This document shows, one piece after another, positions 1-11,389 of a stretch of 64,000 nt of DNA (its first letter is position 1; the number at the start of each line of letters is the position of its first letter). The position numbers and the translations under genes are program-made. The notes under the pieces were generated by a model. That model did not search any database. It was not told the origin of the DNA and worked only from the letters and a program-made list of their open reading frames with translations. The stretch is from Costus lasius. Its lineage: Eukaryota > Streptophyta > Magnoliopsida > Zingiberales > Costaceae. The DNA is taken from the NCBI GenBank assembly GCA_027563935.2, contig CM050449.1, positions 85,653,178-85,717,177 of the forward strand. Direction: 5' to 3'.

Positions 1-480
1 GCAAACATACCACTTCACGCATAAAGGCTTCTACCACTCTGCTAGCTGAGTAGAGATCATGTTTGGATAGTCTATCCACCACCACCAATATGGCATCGAT
101 GCCCTTGTAGTTAGGTAATCCCATAATGAAGTCCATGGAGATATTTTCCCAAATGGAGACTATTATATGTAAGGGTTGCAAGAGGCCCATCGGAGACATC
201 ACCTAGTACTTCTGTCGCTGACACACTTCATACTCACCCACAAATTTATAAATGTACATTCTCATGCCACACAAGTAGACCTAATCCGTGATGCGTTTGT
301 GAGTTCAATGCACCTTGGAATGCCCTCCTATTGTGGTAGGATAGAATTTTTTGAGAATTTGTGGAATCCAAGAGGATGTTGCCAGAATCACTCAGCCTCC
401 CTTAGTACAATAATTGACCCCTCTCCCATTGACATGGAAGGTGTGCCTGCGGGTCCTTAACAACTCCTGAATGGTTTGTT
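1..480 (-). pseudogene. gypsy integrase fragment (zinc-binding end plus start of catalytic core)
   Basis: The minus strand reads CQRQKY (the C-terminal part of an HHCC zinc-binding region), a stop, then [10 protein letters not shown]. This is followed by [17 protein letters not shown] and VVVDRLSKH, the usual start of the gypsy integrase core. The Asp of MDFI is the expected first catalytic residue. The second Asp and the Glu would lie beyond base 1. At least one in-frame stop separates the zinc-binding part from the core, so this is a dead remnant of the element above. Confidence 0.8.
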
Positions 481-849
481 ATAAGCTTGGATCTGCTAGC
501 ACTCCTACTACACCCTTTGTGGATCTAGCACCTCCTACTACACCCTTTGTGTATCCAACCACACTGCACACAAGAAAGTCATCAATCCCAGTGCCCCTCG
601 AATGCATGATAGTGCGTCAACAGTTAATGTTGTACAACCAAGACCAATGCCATGAGCTCCTTTTAATATGTGGACTTTGCTAAATTCTTGTTTGAGAGGA
701 CTTTATTGAAGTAAACCACTAGTCATCCTTTCCGCATTAATACGGTCCCAATTCCCCTTCTTGAAGTGCCACCCTTCAAAGTCGGGCAATACAAGCATAG
801 AAGCAAACATCATATTGATTTGAATTAATTGAAGGCTAGCTAGGCCTTG

Positions 850-1560
850 GGGCCCATCAGACCCCCTCCTTTAATATATCCGTCATTGACCTTGCTATCT
901 TACCATAGTCCCTCACAAATTGGCAATAATACCCAATGGGGCCTAGAAATCCCCTCACTTCCTTGATGGAACAATGAGGATAGTTGTTACCTTCCCATGA
1001 TCCATTGCAACTCCCCTGAGGTGAATGATGTACCCTAGGTATTCCACTTGTGTTTGACCAAACTTGCATTTTTTTTTTGCCACCAATTTCTTATCCTCCA
1101 AAGCTTGTAGCGCGCATTGTAAGTGTTTGAGATATTCCTCCCAACTGGCACTATATACCAAAATGTCATTGAAAAATACTAACACAAACTTAGAAAGATA
1201 AGGCTAGAAAGCAACATTCATGGTTGCTTGGAAGGTCGAGGGTATATTTCTTAACCCAAATGGGCATTACCCAGAACTCATAGGGCCTATTGTGTGTCTA
1301 GAAAGCCATCTTTACATCTTTTGCTCGAACTCGGGTTTGGTGGTACCCCGATTATATGTCAATCTTGGAGGTATAGGTAGCTCTATGTAAGTCATCTAAC
1401 AACTCTTCAATCACTAATATAGAGTATTTATTAGGCACCATGATTTATCACAGTAGTCTAAGCAAAACCTCCAACTTTCATTCTTCTTTCTCACAAGTAT
1501 CACCGGAGTCAAGTAAGGACTAGAGCTCAGTTGGATGATTCTTGCAATCAGTATTTATGT
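850..1560 (-). pseudogene. gypsy reverse transcriptase fragment with altered active site
   Basis: Minus-strand translation at 955-1185 gives MLVFFNDILVYS, followed by a cysteine/lysine-rich stretch and [12 protein letters not shown]. At 857-1069 a different frame gives [20 protein letters not shown]. These match the gypsy RT palm and the segment joining RT to RNase H. The catalytic motif normally has two adjacent Asp residues; here it reads N-D, so the active site is lost. The switch between frames shows a frameshift near 1060. Upstream RT sequence to about 1560 is fragmentary. Confidence 0.8.
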
Positions 1561-1925
1561 CACTAGCTTCTCTATTTCATCCTTTTGACTATGAGCGTAT
1601 CGGTACAACCAGACACAAACTAGTCCTTCTCTAGGTTTGATAACATTAGCATGGTTGGTGGGTCAGGAAGGAGATGAGTCATCTTCTCTGGATATTAGAT
1701 AGTTGGCTAACCATGGGCTGTCTGTCCTCCATCTGAACTACCTACAGTAGCCCTAGTATTCTTTTGAAAGTCTGAAAATCTCCTTGAAGTTGGCCTATGC
1801 TCTAAACGTGGGGCTACGCCTTAGTGTCACTTCTAGTACAATTGGCCTCAATCAGCTCTTATTTCCTCTACAATACACAGCCAAGCAATCCCCAAGATCA
1901 TATCAACCCCCAACTTGACCTTGAG

Positions 1926-2150
1926 CTACGAGAAACATCCTTGCATCCTCACTTGCCCTTCATCCCCCAAGTGTACTCCAAAGGGAGGGGTAGGCTCGAT
2001 ATCCCGCTTGAGTTTTCTTACCAACCAATTAGAGATGAAGTTGTGGGTGGCACCACTGTCCATCATCACCACAATGTCCTCACCCCCTCCTCCCATCAAC
2101 TTAAGATCTAGGGCCCAAAGATTCCTCTTATATTGCAAGGATATTTCCAT
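1926..2150 (-). pseudogene. gypsy aspartic protease fragment
   Basis: A 74-residue minus-strand open stretch contains DSGATHNFISNWLV, the aspartic-protease active-site motif of Ty3/gypsy elements, followed by a short beta-rich segment. The catalytic D-S-G is preserved, but the stretch is too short to be a whole domain and is not joined in frame to RT. A diverged second copy of this region lies at 5985-6520. Confidence 0.8.
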
Positions 2151-2353
2151 GTTTGAGTGTCTTCCCTCTTCCTCCTAGGTATCCTAGTCATCCCCACCTA
2201 TTTGTTCACATTCTTCCTCTCCTGTCACTCCCCTTCCTCATCTTCGGCTAGGATCATGAGCCTAAGATTCTTGTTGGTACAATGATGCCCACTCATCATA
2301 ACCATTTGCTCCCCAATCCCTTGAAATGGTGAGGCACTCCTCCCCATTACGTC

Positions 2354-2860
2354 TCATTGCTCTCTCTTAGTGCTACTGCCTCCTCTAGGCCATTTCCAAT
2401 GTCGATGTGTCGCATTCGACGCTTCCGCCCATCCGCATTTGAAGTGGTTGCTCATGGGGTGGTTGTCATCCCTCTTCTTGTGGTTGCTCATGGGGTGGTT
2501 GCCATACCTCTTCTTCCAAAACCCAAACAGGTTCATCTCGCCGGTCATCAATCCAAGCTCCTGCCACAAGCTACGAGTAAGGTCGTGATTGCTCCCTAGG
2601 AGACGGCGATGGTCCCCACCTCGTTCAAACACTTCACTCTTCATAATGGTAGCAAACATCTCCTTTAGCTCAGCCATGTCCTCCCTCAGCTTCCGGCGAT
2701 CCTCCTCAACTACTCAAAGTCGCTCCTTGTTGGTCGCCATCTCCACGCGTTGCCTTTCTTCCACTACAGCAAACTCCCTACAGCCTTCTCCAGAGCTTTG
2801 AAGCACCCTCCAATCGACTCGATGTCATCGTCCACGTCTCCTACCCACTCACCGATGGTC
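2354..2860 (-). pseudogene. gypsy gag N-terminal remnant
   Basis: The minus strand contains MAELKEMFATIMK and a charged upstream segment, resembling the coiled start of a gypsy gag. It runs into a low-complexity repeat in which NHPMSNH occurs twice (about 2445-2510), a tandem duplication visible in the DNA as repeated 'ctcatggggtggttg'. No zinc knuckle survives here. Assignment rests mainly on position, upstream of a protease on the same strand. Confidence 0.5.
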
Positions 2861-2897
2861 TCCCCCAGTGGAATCCGGCAGGTTGGACCATTGTTAC

Positions 2898-5382
2898 TGT
2901 TAGTGCTAATGCCCTGCAGACCAATGTATGGACTTGGTCCGGCATTCTTTGAATGTATTTTGATAAAATTGATATAATCAATTTTAAGGCATGGTCGTTA
3001 TTATGCAGATTGTTTTACCTGCGTTCATGTATTGGATTGCATAATTAATGTCCCATGAGTTTGGTTGGATCCATTCTCATAAGTAATCCCCAGTCAAGGT
3101 GCCTTAGCCGATATAGGATAGCTTTGGTGCATGTGAGACTGGTGTATAGGCTGGTTAGGTGCGGGGCACAGTAACGCAGACATACAGGTGCATTGGATGC
3201 ACTAGAGTGATCCATCGTGAGGATTGACTTGTCCAGTCAACAAGTCAATCTCACATGCGAGAGGTTTGCATTGATCCTTAGACTTGAGATATTCATGTCT
3301 AGATTTGATGATGGATATGTTTTGATGCAGTCTTACGTCTCTCCGTAAATGAGAGGCCAAAACGATTGTCATTGGTCATATCATAAGTCATATAGAGGCA
3401 TGGATGACCAATAGTAGAATTTGCCCCTTCCTTAATTGGAAGCATGATATCCACTTTGGGACGCCCCACCTCATTGGTGCATGACAGGAATGTGTGGCCA
3501 CACTGGTTGAGTCATGACCAATAGATTGGATTGATAAACTTGAAACTAAATCCAATGGCAGGATATCAGTTCAGGCAAAGGGAACTAGGATGCATGGGAA
3601 TCATGGTTGCTTATCAGGGAGTTGTTGCCAAATGACTTTAGTCCTATGACATGGGTAGTAGTGATGTGTTGTAAGATACCTCTCACTACTTATGATGTTT
3701 CATCATTATTGCCATCGTCATGTGGATCCTACGGGGTCACCCGCAATAGACTCTTGACGTTGTTTTATTATCTGGATATCTTTGAATATATTTGAGTTCA
3801 TTCTGATTTTAAGTCCAAGACAGATTCATAGTTGAATCTGAGTCCAATTGGGATTCATGGGTTTATGTATATCCTAGTCATGTTTGTGCTCTGTATGGGA
3901 GTTGAACTTAGACTTGGGACTATAAACCATGATGGATTCGAATCCTAATTTAATTAGGAGTTGGAATCCTAATCCTATTAGGAATTGGAATCCTAATCCA
4001 ACTAGGAGTTGAAATCCTAATTTAATTAGGAGTTAGAATCCTAATCTTACTAGGAATTGGAATCCTAATCCAACTAGGAGTTGGAATCCTAATTTAATTA
4101 GGAGTTAGAATCCTAATTCTACTAGGAGTAAGAATCCTAATCTAAATCCTAATAAGAATTTGGTAAAGGATAAGGCTCATAGTGGTTGGGTGCGAATCCT
4201 AATCCAACTAGGATTCAAATCCTAATGAGAATTGGATTTGGATAAGGCTCATTGTATTGGGCGCATATCCTAATCCAATGAGGATTTATTTCCATGGGCC
4301 TAATTAGTGTTGAAATCCAAATCTAATTAGGAGTTGTGGATTTAGATCTAATTAAGGCAAGTTTGGAATCCTAAAGGGAGTAGGATTTATCATTGGCGCA
4401 TGCTTTAATTCCATACATGGAATTTGCACCAATTGCCATGAAGAATCCTTATGGAATTTAGTTTCCTCAAATTGGAAAGATCTTGGACGTGTGAGGCTGA
4501 TATAATGGCAAGTATGACTTGATTTAGTCAAGCAAAGATTTGGCCAATCACATATGGAAAGTCAAATAATGATTGAACTCAAATTACCTCTCTTGATATG
4601 ACAAAAAGGTAGATTATTTCTATGCTTCAATTTGCGCCAATTCAAGAGATATGGTGGCTGAGTTCTTGCGCCAATTCTTTGGAAGAATTGTGCCAAGAAC
4701 ATATATGGTAAGACCTAATGAATTCAACTAATAGACTAGCACTTAATTTGGCAAGAAGCTTGGTACTTTCCAAGCTTTATTCTTGCGCAAATTCAAGGCT
4801 AGTTGCGGCTGAACTATTAGGGTAAATTCCTTAGAGAAATTGCCCCAATCCATAGAAGGAAAGGGATAGAGCAGTGGAGGCTTGAAAGGCTATAAAAGAA
4901 GGGGGTTTGCGCCCCCTCTCTTGACACATCAATTCAAGCCGAGAGCAAGGCAACTTCCACTTGAAGTTGCGCAAGCTTCCAAGCCCTAGCCGCCCTCTTC
5001 TTCATGTGTTGCGCCACCATCCTTCTTCAGCTTTGTTTGGCCGAGAGTCTCCAAGCAAGGGACTTGTTGGCGTGAAGAACAAAGGGAGAAGAAGAAGGAG
5101 AATCCAAGAGGTGATCTTCTCTTCCCGAGGCTAGCACCAAGCGTGGAAGGGAGCAACGTTGAGAAGGTCGACACATGGATACTTGTAGAGGACGAGCACT
5201 TGAGCGTCTTCAACTTGGCATCATCGACTTGACAAGCTATAGAGGTACAAACTCTTAACACATCCTTGTGTTCTCTCTCTCGCATGGATCCTTGGGAAAG
5301 AAATGTGTTTCGAGTGTAATGCTTCTTCCCCTGTGTCCTGGGACTGCAAAAATTTTTAAATTACACCCAGCATTCCCCAACA
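2898..5382 (+). mobile_element. Solo LTR (copia type, 2,485 bp) with perfect 5-bp TSD
   Basis: The segment begins TGTTAGTGCTAATGCCC and ends CATTCCCCAACA. It is flanked by GTTAC at 2893-2897 and at 5383-5387. There is no primer-binding site or coding region, so this is a solo LTR left by recombination between two LTRs. It is clearly related to the LTRs of the complete copia at 54360-63866: both share blocks such as CCCCAGTCAA, GACTGGT, GGCTGGTTAGG, AACGCAGACA and CTTCCCGAGGCTAGCACC in the same order, but they are too diverged to be the same subfamily. It sits in the gypsy element's 5' LTR near its inner edge. A 24-bp tandem array lies inside it. Confidence 0.92.
3941..4132. repeat. 24-bp tandem repeat, 8 copies, quasi-palindromic unit
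   Basis: Eight head-to-tail units of 24 bp start at 3941, 3965, 3989, 4013, 4037, 4061, 4085 and 4109. Each has the form AATCCTAAT-NNNNN-TAGGARTT-GR, so its halves are near inverted repeats. The variable centre cycles in threes (TTAAT-like, CCTAT/CTTAC-like, CCAAC-like), giving a 72-bp higher-order period. Looser copies continue to about 4380. The array lies in the U3-like part of the solo LTR. Confidence 0.9.
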
Positions 5383-5387
5383 GTTAC

Positions 5388-5810
5388 GACCACAGTGGGT
5401 CATCCCTCAAGCTGATCAAGTCAGCAAGTACAAACTAAGTCCAAAACAAGCCAAAAACTCCACTTCCTTGTTCCCCTCTCAAAACATCTCCAAAGCCCTA
5501 GTTGCTACAGCGGACATAGCCCACCTTAGGGCTAGTAACCTTGGCCTATGCCTGGTGTAGACGCACCAGGTAGGGCAAGCGAGTGGGCTACTTCTGACAT
5601 TGCACTATTTATCCTTATATAGCTCCTAAATAGACTGTAACTCAATGCTGAGCATATTTATATTCCTCTAATTTGCTAAAGAATATAGCAAGCCCTTATG
5701 AAAAACTTGTTTTCCTAAGAATCATGTGGTTAAAATCTATAACATGCATAAAACATTTGTTCAATGTGAAGGAAGTGGCTTCACTTTCCCCAAGTACATG
5801 CTTTAGACCA
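5388..5810 (-). mobile_element. Remainder of gypsy 5' LTR, split by the solo LTR
   Basis: Removing the 2898-5382 insertion joins 'ttgttac' directly to 'gaccacagtgggtcatcc', restoring an LTR edge TGTTACGACC that faces the gypsy gag. The outer end of this LTR was not identified: the sequence fades into unrecognised DNA by about 5810. A minus-strand TATA-like box supports LTR identity and orientation. Confidence 0.5.
5613..5623 (-). promoter_or_regulatory. TATA-like box in gypsy LTR
   Basis: On the minus strand this reads GCTATATAAGG, a good plant TATA box. It lies in the LTR remnant and points toward the gypsy gag-pol region. Transcription would start about 30 bp further on (near 5585). The element is dead, so any transcript would be non-coding. 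Confidence 0.45.
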
Positions 5811-5819
5811 AATGAACTC

Positions 5820-5990
5820 TGGCGACAAACGCCTCCCCTCCAATTTTCCCCATTTCCACCCACAGACGTGGGCAGCAGACGCCTATTCCCCATTTCCACC
5901 AGTAGACACGCCGGTGACAGACACCTCCCCTCTGAGTCTTCCCCATTTCCATCGACAGACACAGGCAATAGACACCTGCCCTTAGTTACA
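5820..5990. repeat. Minisatellite, about 50-bp units (GACAGACRCCTCCCCT type)
   Basis: Three to four degenerate copies of a unit of the form 'ggcgacagacgcctcccctc' then 'cttccccatttccacc' then 'agcagac' occur here. The same unit recurs at 6905-7090 inside the left arm of the foldback element and, inverted, at about 13370-13510 in its right arm. This copy lies outside the arm, separated from it by a gypsy fragment. Confidence 0.75.
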
Positions 5991-6524
5991 ATTGGTCCTA
6001 ATTAACTCTTATTTCCCCTATGATACACAACCAAGCAATCCCCAAGATTAGATCAACCCCCAACTTAACCTAGAGCTATGAGAAACATCCTTGCATCCTC
6101 ACCTGCCCTTTGTCCCCCAATTGTACTCTGAAGGGAGAGGTAGGATCAATATCCAACTTGAGTTTTCTTACCAATGCTCAGAGATGAAATTGTGGGTGGC
6201 ACCACTATCCATCATCACCACAATGCCCAACCCCCCCCCCCCCCCCCCCTCTTCCCATCAACTTAAGGTCTAGGGCCTAAAGATTCCCCTTATAGATTAC
6301 AAGGATATTTCCATGTTTGAGTGTCTTCCCGCTTCCTCCCCGGTATCCTAGTCATCCCCACCTATTTATTCACATTCTTCCTCTCCTATTACTCCCCTTC
6401 CTCATCTTCGACTAGGATCATGAGCCTAAGATTCATGTTGGCACAATGATACATAGGGTGATATGGCTGGTCACATCTAAAACATAGCCCATTTTCTTGA
6501 CTAAGTCAAATCCTAATAAGAGAG
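5985..6524 (-). pseudogene. Second gypsy fragment: gag zinc knuckle and protease region
   Basis: The segment is similar to 1838-2290 over several hundred bases (shared blocks include CAAGCAATCCCCAAGAT and TCATCACCACAATG). Unlike the first copy it keeps the gag zinc knuckle: the minus strand reads CFRCDQPYHPMYHC, a complete C-X2-C-X4-H-X4-C. It is flanked by a minisatellite on one side and the foldback arm on the other, so it is either a truncated element or a piece captured by the foldback element. Confidence 0.7.
6231..6249. repeat. Poly-C homopolymer, 19 bases
   Basis: Uninterrupted run of 19 C inside the gypsy fragment, where the paralogous stretch near 2082 has only short C runs. It is either slippage expansion or a place where the assembly length is unreliable. 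Confidence 0.9.
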
Positions 6525-6904
6525 TGATCTACTCCCTGGCTCTACTATTCAAGCTACTCATCATACTTGTTGACCCTGCAAGCTCTCGGTAAACCAAGAA
6601 AGCTTGGAGATCAGCGAGCTGCAATCCTCTCAACAACAAGTGACGGTTGTGAGCAGATCGGTGGCTTGTGACCCTTCTTCTGGTTGCCGCTACCTCTTCT
6701 ACTTGTTGATATTGCAAGGTCTCTTGGCGAAGGAAGAAAGATTGGAGATCGGCGAGCTGCGACTTTGTCGTGACGAGCATGAGTAGATTGGCGGCCTACG
6801 ACCCTTCTTTCAGCATGAGCTACCTCTCCTTCTTTGGTCAACCTGCGACACTTCTGTCGACATGGGCAGATCGGTTGTCTCAACCTCCTCTCGGCCACCA
6901 ACAG

Positions 6905-7090
6905 ACGCGAGCGACAGACACCTCCCCTCTAGTCTTCCCCATTTCCACTAGCAGACACAGGCGATAGACACCTCTCCCCCATTTCCACCAGCAGACAAGG
7001 GTGACAGACGCCTCCCCTCCCAGTCTTCCCCATTTCCACTAGTAGACGCAAACGACAAACACCTCCCCTCCCAGTCTTTCTCATTTCCCT
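6905..7090. repeat. Minisatellite in left foldback arm
   Basis: Three to four copies of the same roughly 50-bp unit as at 5820-5990 ('cttccccatttccacta', 'gcagacacaggcgatagacacct'). The mirrored array in the right arm is at about 13370-13510. Copies within the window differ by several substitutions, so the array is not recent. Confidence 0.7.
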
Positions 7091-7774
7091 ACCTTCCCTC
7101 CTAGCATCTCGATGACTAGCGAACGTCAGTAAGCCATTTCCTCTCGGCAACAAGTGAATGTCAGCAAGCCATTCCAGTCAGCGATCTTGCTATTAGAAAT
7201 TATTCTTTTCCTATTATGAGCTTTCTTTCACATGATCTATATTTTATCATCAAAGTGTTTCATAAAATCATTTCTTTTATAGAATACTGACCATTTTGGT
7301 TTATCCTTATGCTAATTTTCATAATCATTTTGGTATTTATAGAACACTCAAATGTGTGCAATTAATCAGAATTATTAATCGGGAGTTCTAAAAGAGTATA
7401 ATTCATAAGCATTTTTTTCTCCATTTTTGGTCTATTTTTCTCCCTATCAACCATGAAACATGAATTAGCGCTAATTCTAATTTTTTTTCAAGTTGTTATA
7501 AGCATATAAGAAGTCGTGTTGATAGGAAGTCAACGAGGAAAGGAATTATCCTTTTTCTGTAGTGAGCCAGATTTATTAAATATTGTTAAGTTTTGTTGTG
7601 TTGCTAACTATTTTCTTTTTAACAAAATTTTAATGATCTTAACATATGATTTAGTGAATTTGAGTATAATTATTTAGATCCAATTCAATACGATTGTATT
7701 AGTTTATTTTTGTTTTGCAATGCATTACTTAATTTTTTAAAATTTTAATTATACTTGTTTACATTGAAATATCG

Positions 7775-8630
7775 ATGGCAAACAAAAATTCTAAGGTTAT
7801 ATAAAATTTCCAAACAACTTCAATCTTTTCTAATGTGTGTATTGTTGTAATCGAGAAGGATTTTCGGCATGGAACCCAATTTACTGCATAAGGTTGGAAA
7901 TTTATCATAGAAAATTTATAATAATTTATTAGACTACAATATGATAGAGTGAAATTAAAAAATAAATATGATCTATTAAAAATAGATTGGAAGTTATGGA
8001 AGAAGTTAGAAAGGTAAGAAAATCGATTTAGGGTGGAATATAAGGTTGGAGCCCATGGATGCATCCCTGAATGGTAGGCCACTAAAATTTCAATATGAAC
8101 TTCATTTATGTCAACTTAAGAATGTTTATACAATATTTGATTATATATGTTTTATATTTCTAATTTATTTGTAGGTTAATAAAGAGTATGCAAAGTTTAA
8201 AAAAAAAGGTGTTCACCTAATATTGAGAAAAACGATCTTATATTTAGATCATCAGTAGCTACTGGAGAGTTCTTTTATGCATCTGTTATAATTGATGAGA
8301 ACGATAAAGTTATGGTTCCACCGAATACTATAATGTGTTAATAGATGCACAAGATAAATCACAATACTATAGAGGGTCATCTCAACAAAGTAGCATGAGT
8401 AGTAAAAGAAAGTTCAATAGTAGAGCTACGAGATGATAGAGGGAATAAACTCAATGAAAGACTATATTGAACGACGAAGTCAATTGGAATCTAAGTTAGC
8501 AATCTTCAAGGTATACTATTCATGAAGCTATCATGTAGCTAAAAGATATTCCAAGAGTTGGAGATGACATTCAATTCTTTCATTTTTATAGAATTGCTTG
8601 AACAAAAATCAAAAAGATCTATTTGGTCTT
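7775..8630 (+). pseudogene. Myb/SANT-like domain protein, broken copy in left arm
   Basis: Starting at the ATG at 7775 the plus strand reads MANKNSK, later HGTQFTA-stop-GW, then DRVKLKNKYDLLKIDWKLW and KKLER, and further on VNKEYAKFKKKG. This spacing matches plant Myb/SANT-like (Myb_DNA-bind_3) proteins, many of them derived from PIF/Harbinger-type transposons, in which the conserved core is L-x-NKW-x-x-LK followed by W-x-LWK. Several stops and frameshifts interrupt it, so no full-length product is possible. The same gene lies inverted in the right arm. Family assignment is from pattern recognition only. Confidence 0.6.
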
Positions 8631-9237
8631 GCATTAGACACTCCTTAAGCTAAGTTTGTATAGTTACAAACTTATATTTGAGAGTACTTATATTCTGTTG
8701 GTTGATATAAACTTTCTTATGTGTTGTATGTTTTTTTTTATCATCTGGTTGTCTGAACATGTCTAATTGAAGTTTGGTATGAACTTTTGCATTTAATTGT
8801 TCGTTTGTATGTTTGTCTAGTTAAGTATGTGTTTAATATTCTAGTTAAGTACTTTAACGATTTTTTATTATTCATTTTTTTATAGATATAGATTCTGAAT
8901 ATAGTAAGTATGAATCCCCAAAATATCTTTAATGTGTTCTTTGTAGATTTATAATCGCTATTTTCAGAATCCATATCTACAAGAAAATAAATAATAAAAA
9001 ACCATTAAAGTATTTAACTATATTAAACGCATATTTAACTAGAGAAATATACAAACGAACAATTACATGCAAAAGTTTATACCAAACTTTAATAAGATAT
9101 CAAAGACCCATGTTTATACAACCACACGTTCCAAAAAAAAAAAATACAACACATAAGAACATTCATTTCAACCAACGAAATATAAGTAGACTCTCAAACA
9201 TACAATAAGCCTGTATCTTTTGATAGTGATATCGTAT

Positions 9238-9706
9238 CTATGCAAACTTAGCTTCAAGAGTATTTAATTGAGACCAAATAGATATTTTTTTATCTTTGTT
9301 CCAATAATTCTGTACAAAATAGAAGAATTGAGGGTCTTCAATTTCTGGAATATCTTTTAGCAACATGATGGCCTCATAAATAGTACATCCTGAAGACTGT
9401 TGATTTAGATTCCAATTGACTTTGTCATTCAATATAGTCTTTTATTGAGTTTATCCCCTCTATCTTCTCATCTGCAGGCCTACTCTTGAACTTTCTTTTA
9501 CTTCTTGCTGCTTCTTTGAGATAATCCTCTATATTATTGTGATTCATCTTCTGCATTCATTGGCACATAATAGTCATTCGGTGGAACCATATCTTTATCA
9601 TTCTCATCAACTGTAGCAACTGTAGCAGATGCATAATAGAACTCTCTTCTAGCTATCTACGATTCAAACATAAGATCGTTCTTTTTCTCTATATCAAGGT
9701 GAATAT
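9238..9706 (-). pseudogene. Myb/SANT-like protein, C-terminal part of right-arm copy
   Basis: This is the inverted counterpart of about 8190-8620. A 64-residue minus-strand open stretch (9238-9432) contains CTIYEAIMLLKDIPEI and a following helical segment, as in the C-terminal part of Myb/SANT-like proteins. The copia insertion at 9707-12250 separates it from its N-terminal part at 12251-12665. It is better preserved than the left-arm copy but still contains stops. Confidence 0.5.
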
Positions 9707-9955
9707 TGTAGGAAATGGGAATTGGGAGTCGTCAGAGAAACAAGTGTTTTGATTTAAAGCACAAGACGATTGTTTCTTGTTTTATTAAGCAAATAAGAAT
9801 TACAATTATTTATAGAGTTGCTAATCAACTCTTAAGTTCCCAACATTAATACCTAATACAGAAATCTAGAAGATAAATCTTCAACTGAGATATCATTCGG
9901 TTGAAATCCCAAAACATAATTAACTTGCATTAATTTCAGGTTTATCCTTTCAACA

Positions 9956-11253
9956 TTCCCCCTTAAACCTGAAATTCAAAATTATATGTTTATCTTACAT
10001 GTCTTCTTCAGTTTTCAAAATTAACCTGAGCTTCTCGAGAGAAGGTTTTTCTTATGTCATGCATCCTATCAGATTTTCCAATGCATAATTACCGTTAAAT
10101 CCATAAGCTTTAGGAGAGTTGTTGAATTCTTCAAATTTTACTTTGACGGGGAAGTAGTCATCTATTTTTGCTTCTTCATCCACTTTGATAAGTGCTTGAT
10201 ATGCTCTTTCTCATTCCAGTTCGACTTCCTCCTTTTTTGCATCGAGGTAATTCTGTTTTGCTTCATTAATTTCCTTTGTTATGTTTTTCAGTTTTCTTTT
10301 TCTGTATTTTTCATAAAGCTTTTGTTCGTACCCAGCAGTCACAAAATCAGTCTTAATATCATGCTTCAGTATTCTCTATTTTCGTGAAGTTTCAATAATA
10401 GTATCAAAATATTTGATTTTTAACAGAGCTGTTGCAAGCTTTTTCTTTTCAACCAAAATTTTCATCTGAATTGGTGAATTTTGACTTTGGGTTTGACCTT
10501 AGGTCATGACTTTACACATTTTTTCAATTTTTCTCTTTCTCAAGAAAATTCTCACCGAATTTTTTTCAATTTCTTTTTCTCAATCTCTCACCTAATTTCT
10601 CTTCTTTCTATTTCTCAATTCTCAATTCTCACCCAATTTCTCTTCCAACTTCTCTTCTTCCCCCATTTGCTTTTCTCAATTTTATGCCAGCTGTTTAAAC
10701 GTCTCTCTCCTCTTTTAATTGATTTTTTTTCATTCTCTCTAACAGCAATTTCTATCATTCCTTAATTGTTCTCTTCTCTCATCTCTCTTTTCTTTGACAG
10801 CTGTTTCACCTTCTATTTTTCTTACCTTGCGAGTCGTCTTCCTCCTCTCGACGACGCGACTGTTTTTTTTGTAGCGGAAGTAACAATGGCTTTCGGCAGC
10901 AAGCTTCAACTCCGGCTAGTGTTTTCCTGCAGCGGTGAATCTTCTAGCAAAAAGGTGTAGTGTGGTAAGTTTTTTTCTTTCGTCGTTATTCTCCGGTGCG
11001 CACAAGATCTCCTTACTCGGCCACCTTATCGCAATCCCTGTATGTGACCCGACGATCTTCCTTGTTACGGCCTCTCTTGCCAAACTCTCCTTCTGTCACG
11101 GTCCCTGTTTGTGATCGGACTTTCTGCTGCAGCAACCTTGTGCTTGCAGGCTCGACAAGACACTTCGTCAACAATTCTCTTCTCCATTCCTCAACACCAA
11201 ACAACCACAACCTCCTAACAGTTTTTTATTTAACGACCGCCTCCTCCCCCCTC
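9956..11253 (-). other. Unrecognised interior of the copia-type element
   Basis: Minus-strand translation of 10010-10260 gives a partly open charged stretch including KVDEEAKIDDYFPVKVKF, not assigned to any copia domain. It may be a captured host fragment or a diverged part of the element. From 10480 to about 11250 the plus strand is rich in C and T with short unsupported open frames; it lies where a 5' leader is expected. Confidence 0.4.
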
Positions 11254-11345
11254 TGATACCAATTTATAGGAAATAGATTTAGGAGCCATCGGAGAAACAA
11301 GGCTATTCAATTAAGCACAGATCTATGTGTTCTTGTTCTAAAGAG
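11254..11345 (-). mobile_element. Second internal PBS plus LTR-edge remnant
   Basis: The sequence 'ctctgataccaattTATAGG' is the same arrangement as at the right LTR edge (12010-12030): on the minus strand it is an LTR end followed by AATTGGTATCAGAG. The next roughly 80 bp ('cggagaaacaagg', 'gcacagatctatg', 'ttcttgttct') resemble the start of the LTR at 9707 and 12026. A third, truncated LTR edge therefore lies inside the element, so it is a recombinant of two related copies. Confidence 0.65.
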
Positions 11346-11389
11346 GAAAGGAGATCATAGTCATTTTGATCTTCCTGGACATTCCAATC

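Larger units (their letters stand above)
1..2891 (-). mobile_element. Ty3/gypsy retrotransposon, internal region, decayed
   Basis: Read on the minus strand, this stretch carries gypsy domains in the order gag, protease, reverse transcriptase, integrase, running off the window at base 1. Each domain is recognisable by short motifs but interrupted by stops and frameshifts. The element cannot be active. Between gag (about 2860-2354) and protease (2150) there is too little sequence for a full gag, so an internal deletion is likely near 2300. The 5' LTR should lie on the right; it begins at about 2892 and is split there by a solo-LTR insertion, resuming at 5388. Lineage is not determined; a chromovirus is possible because the integrase 3' end lies outside the window. 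Confidence 0.85.
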
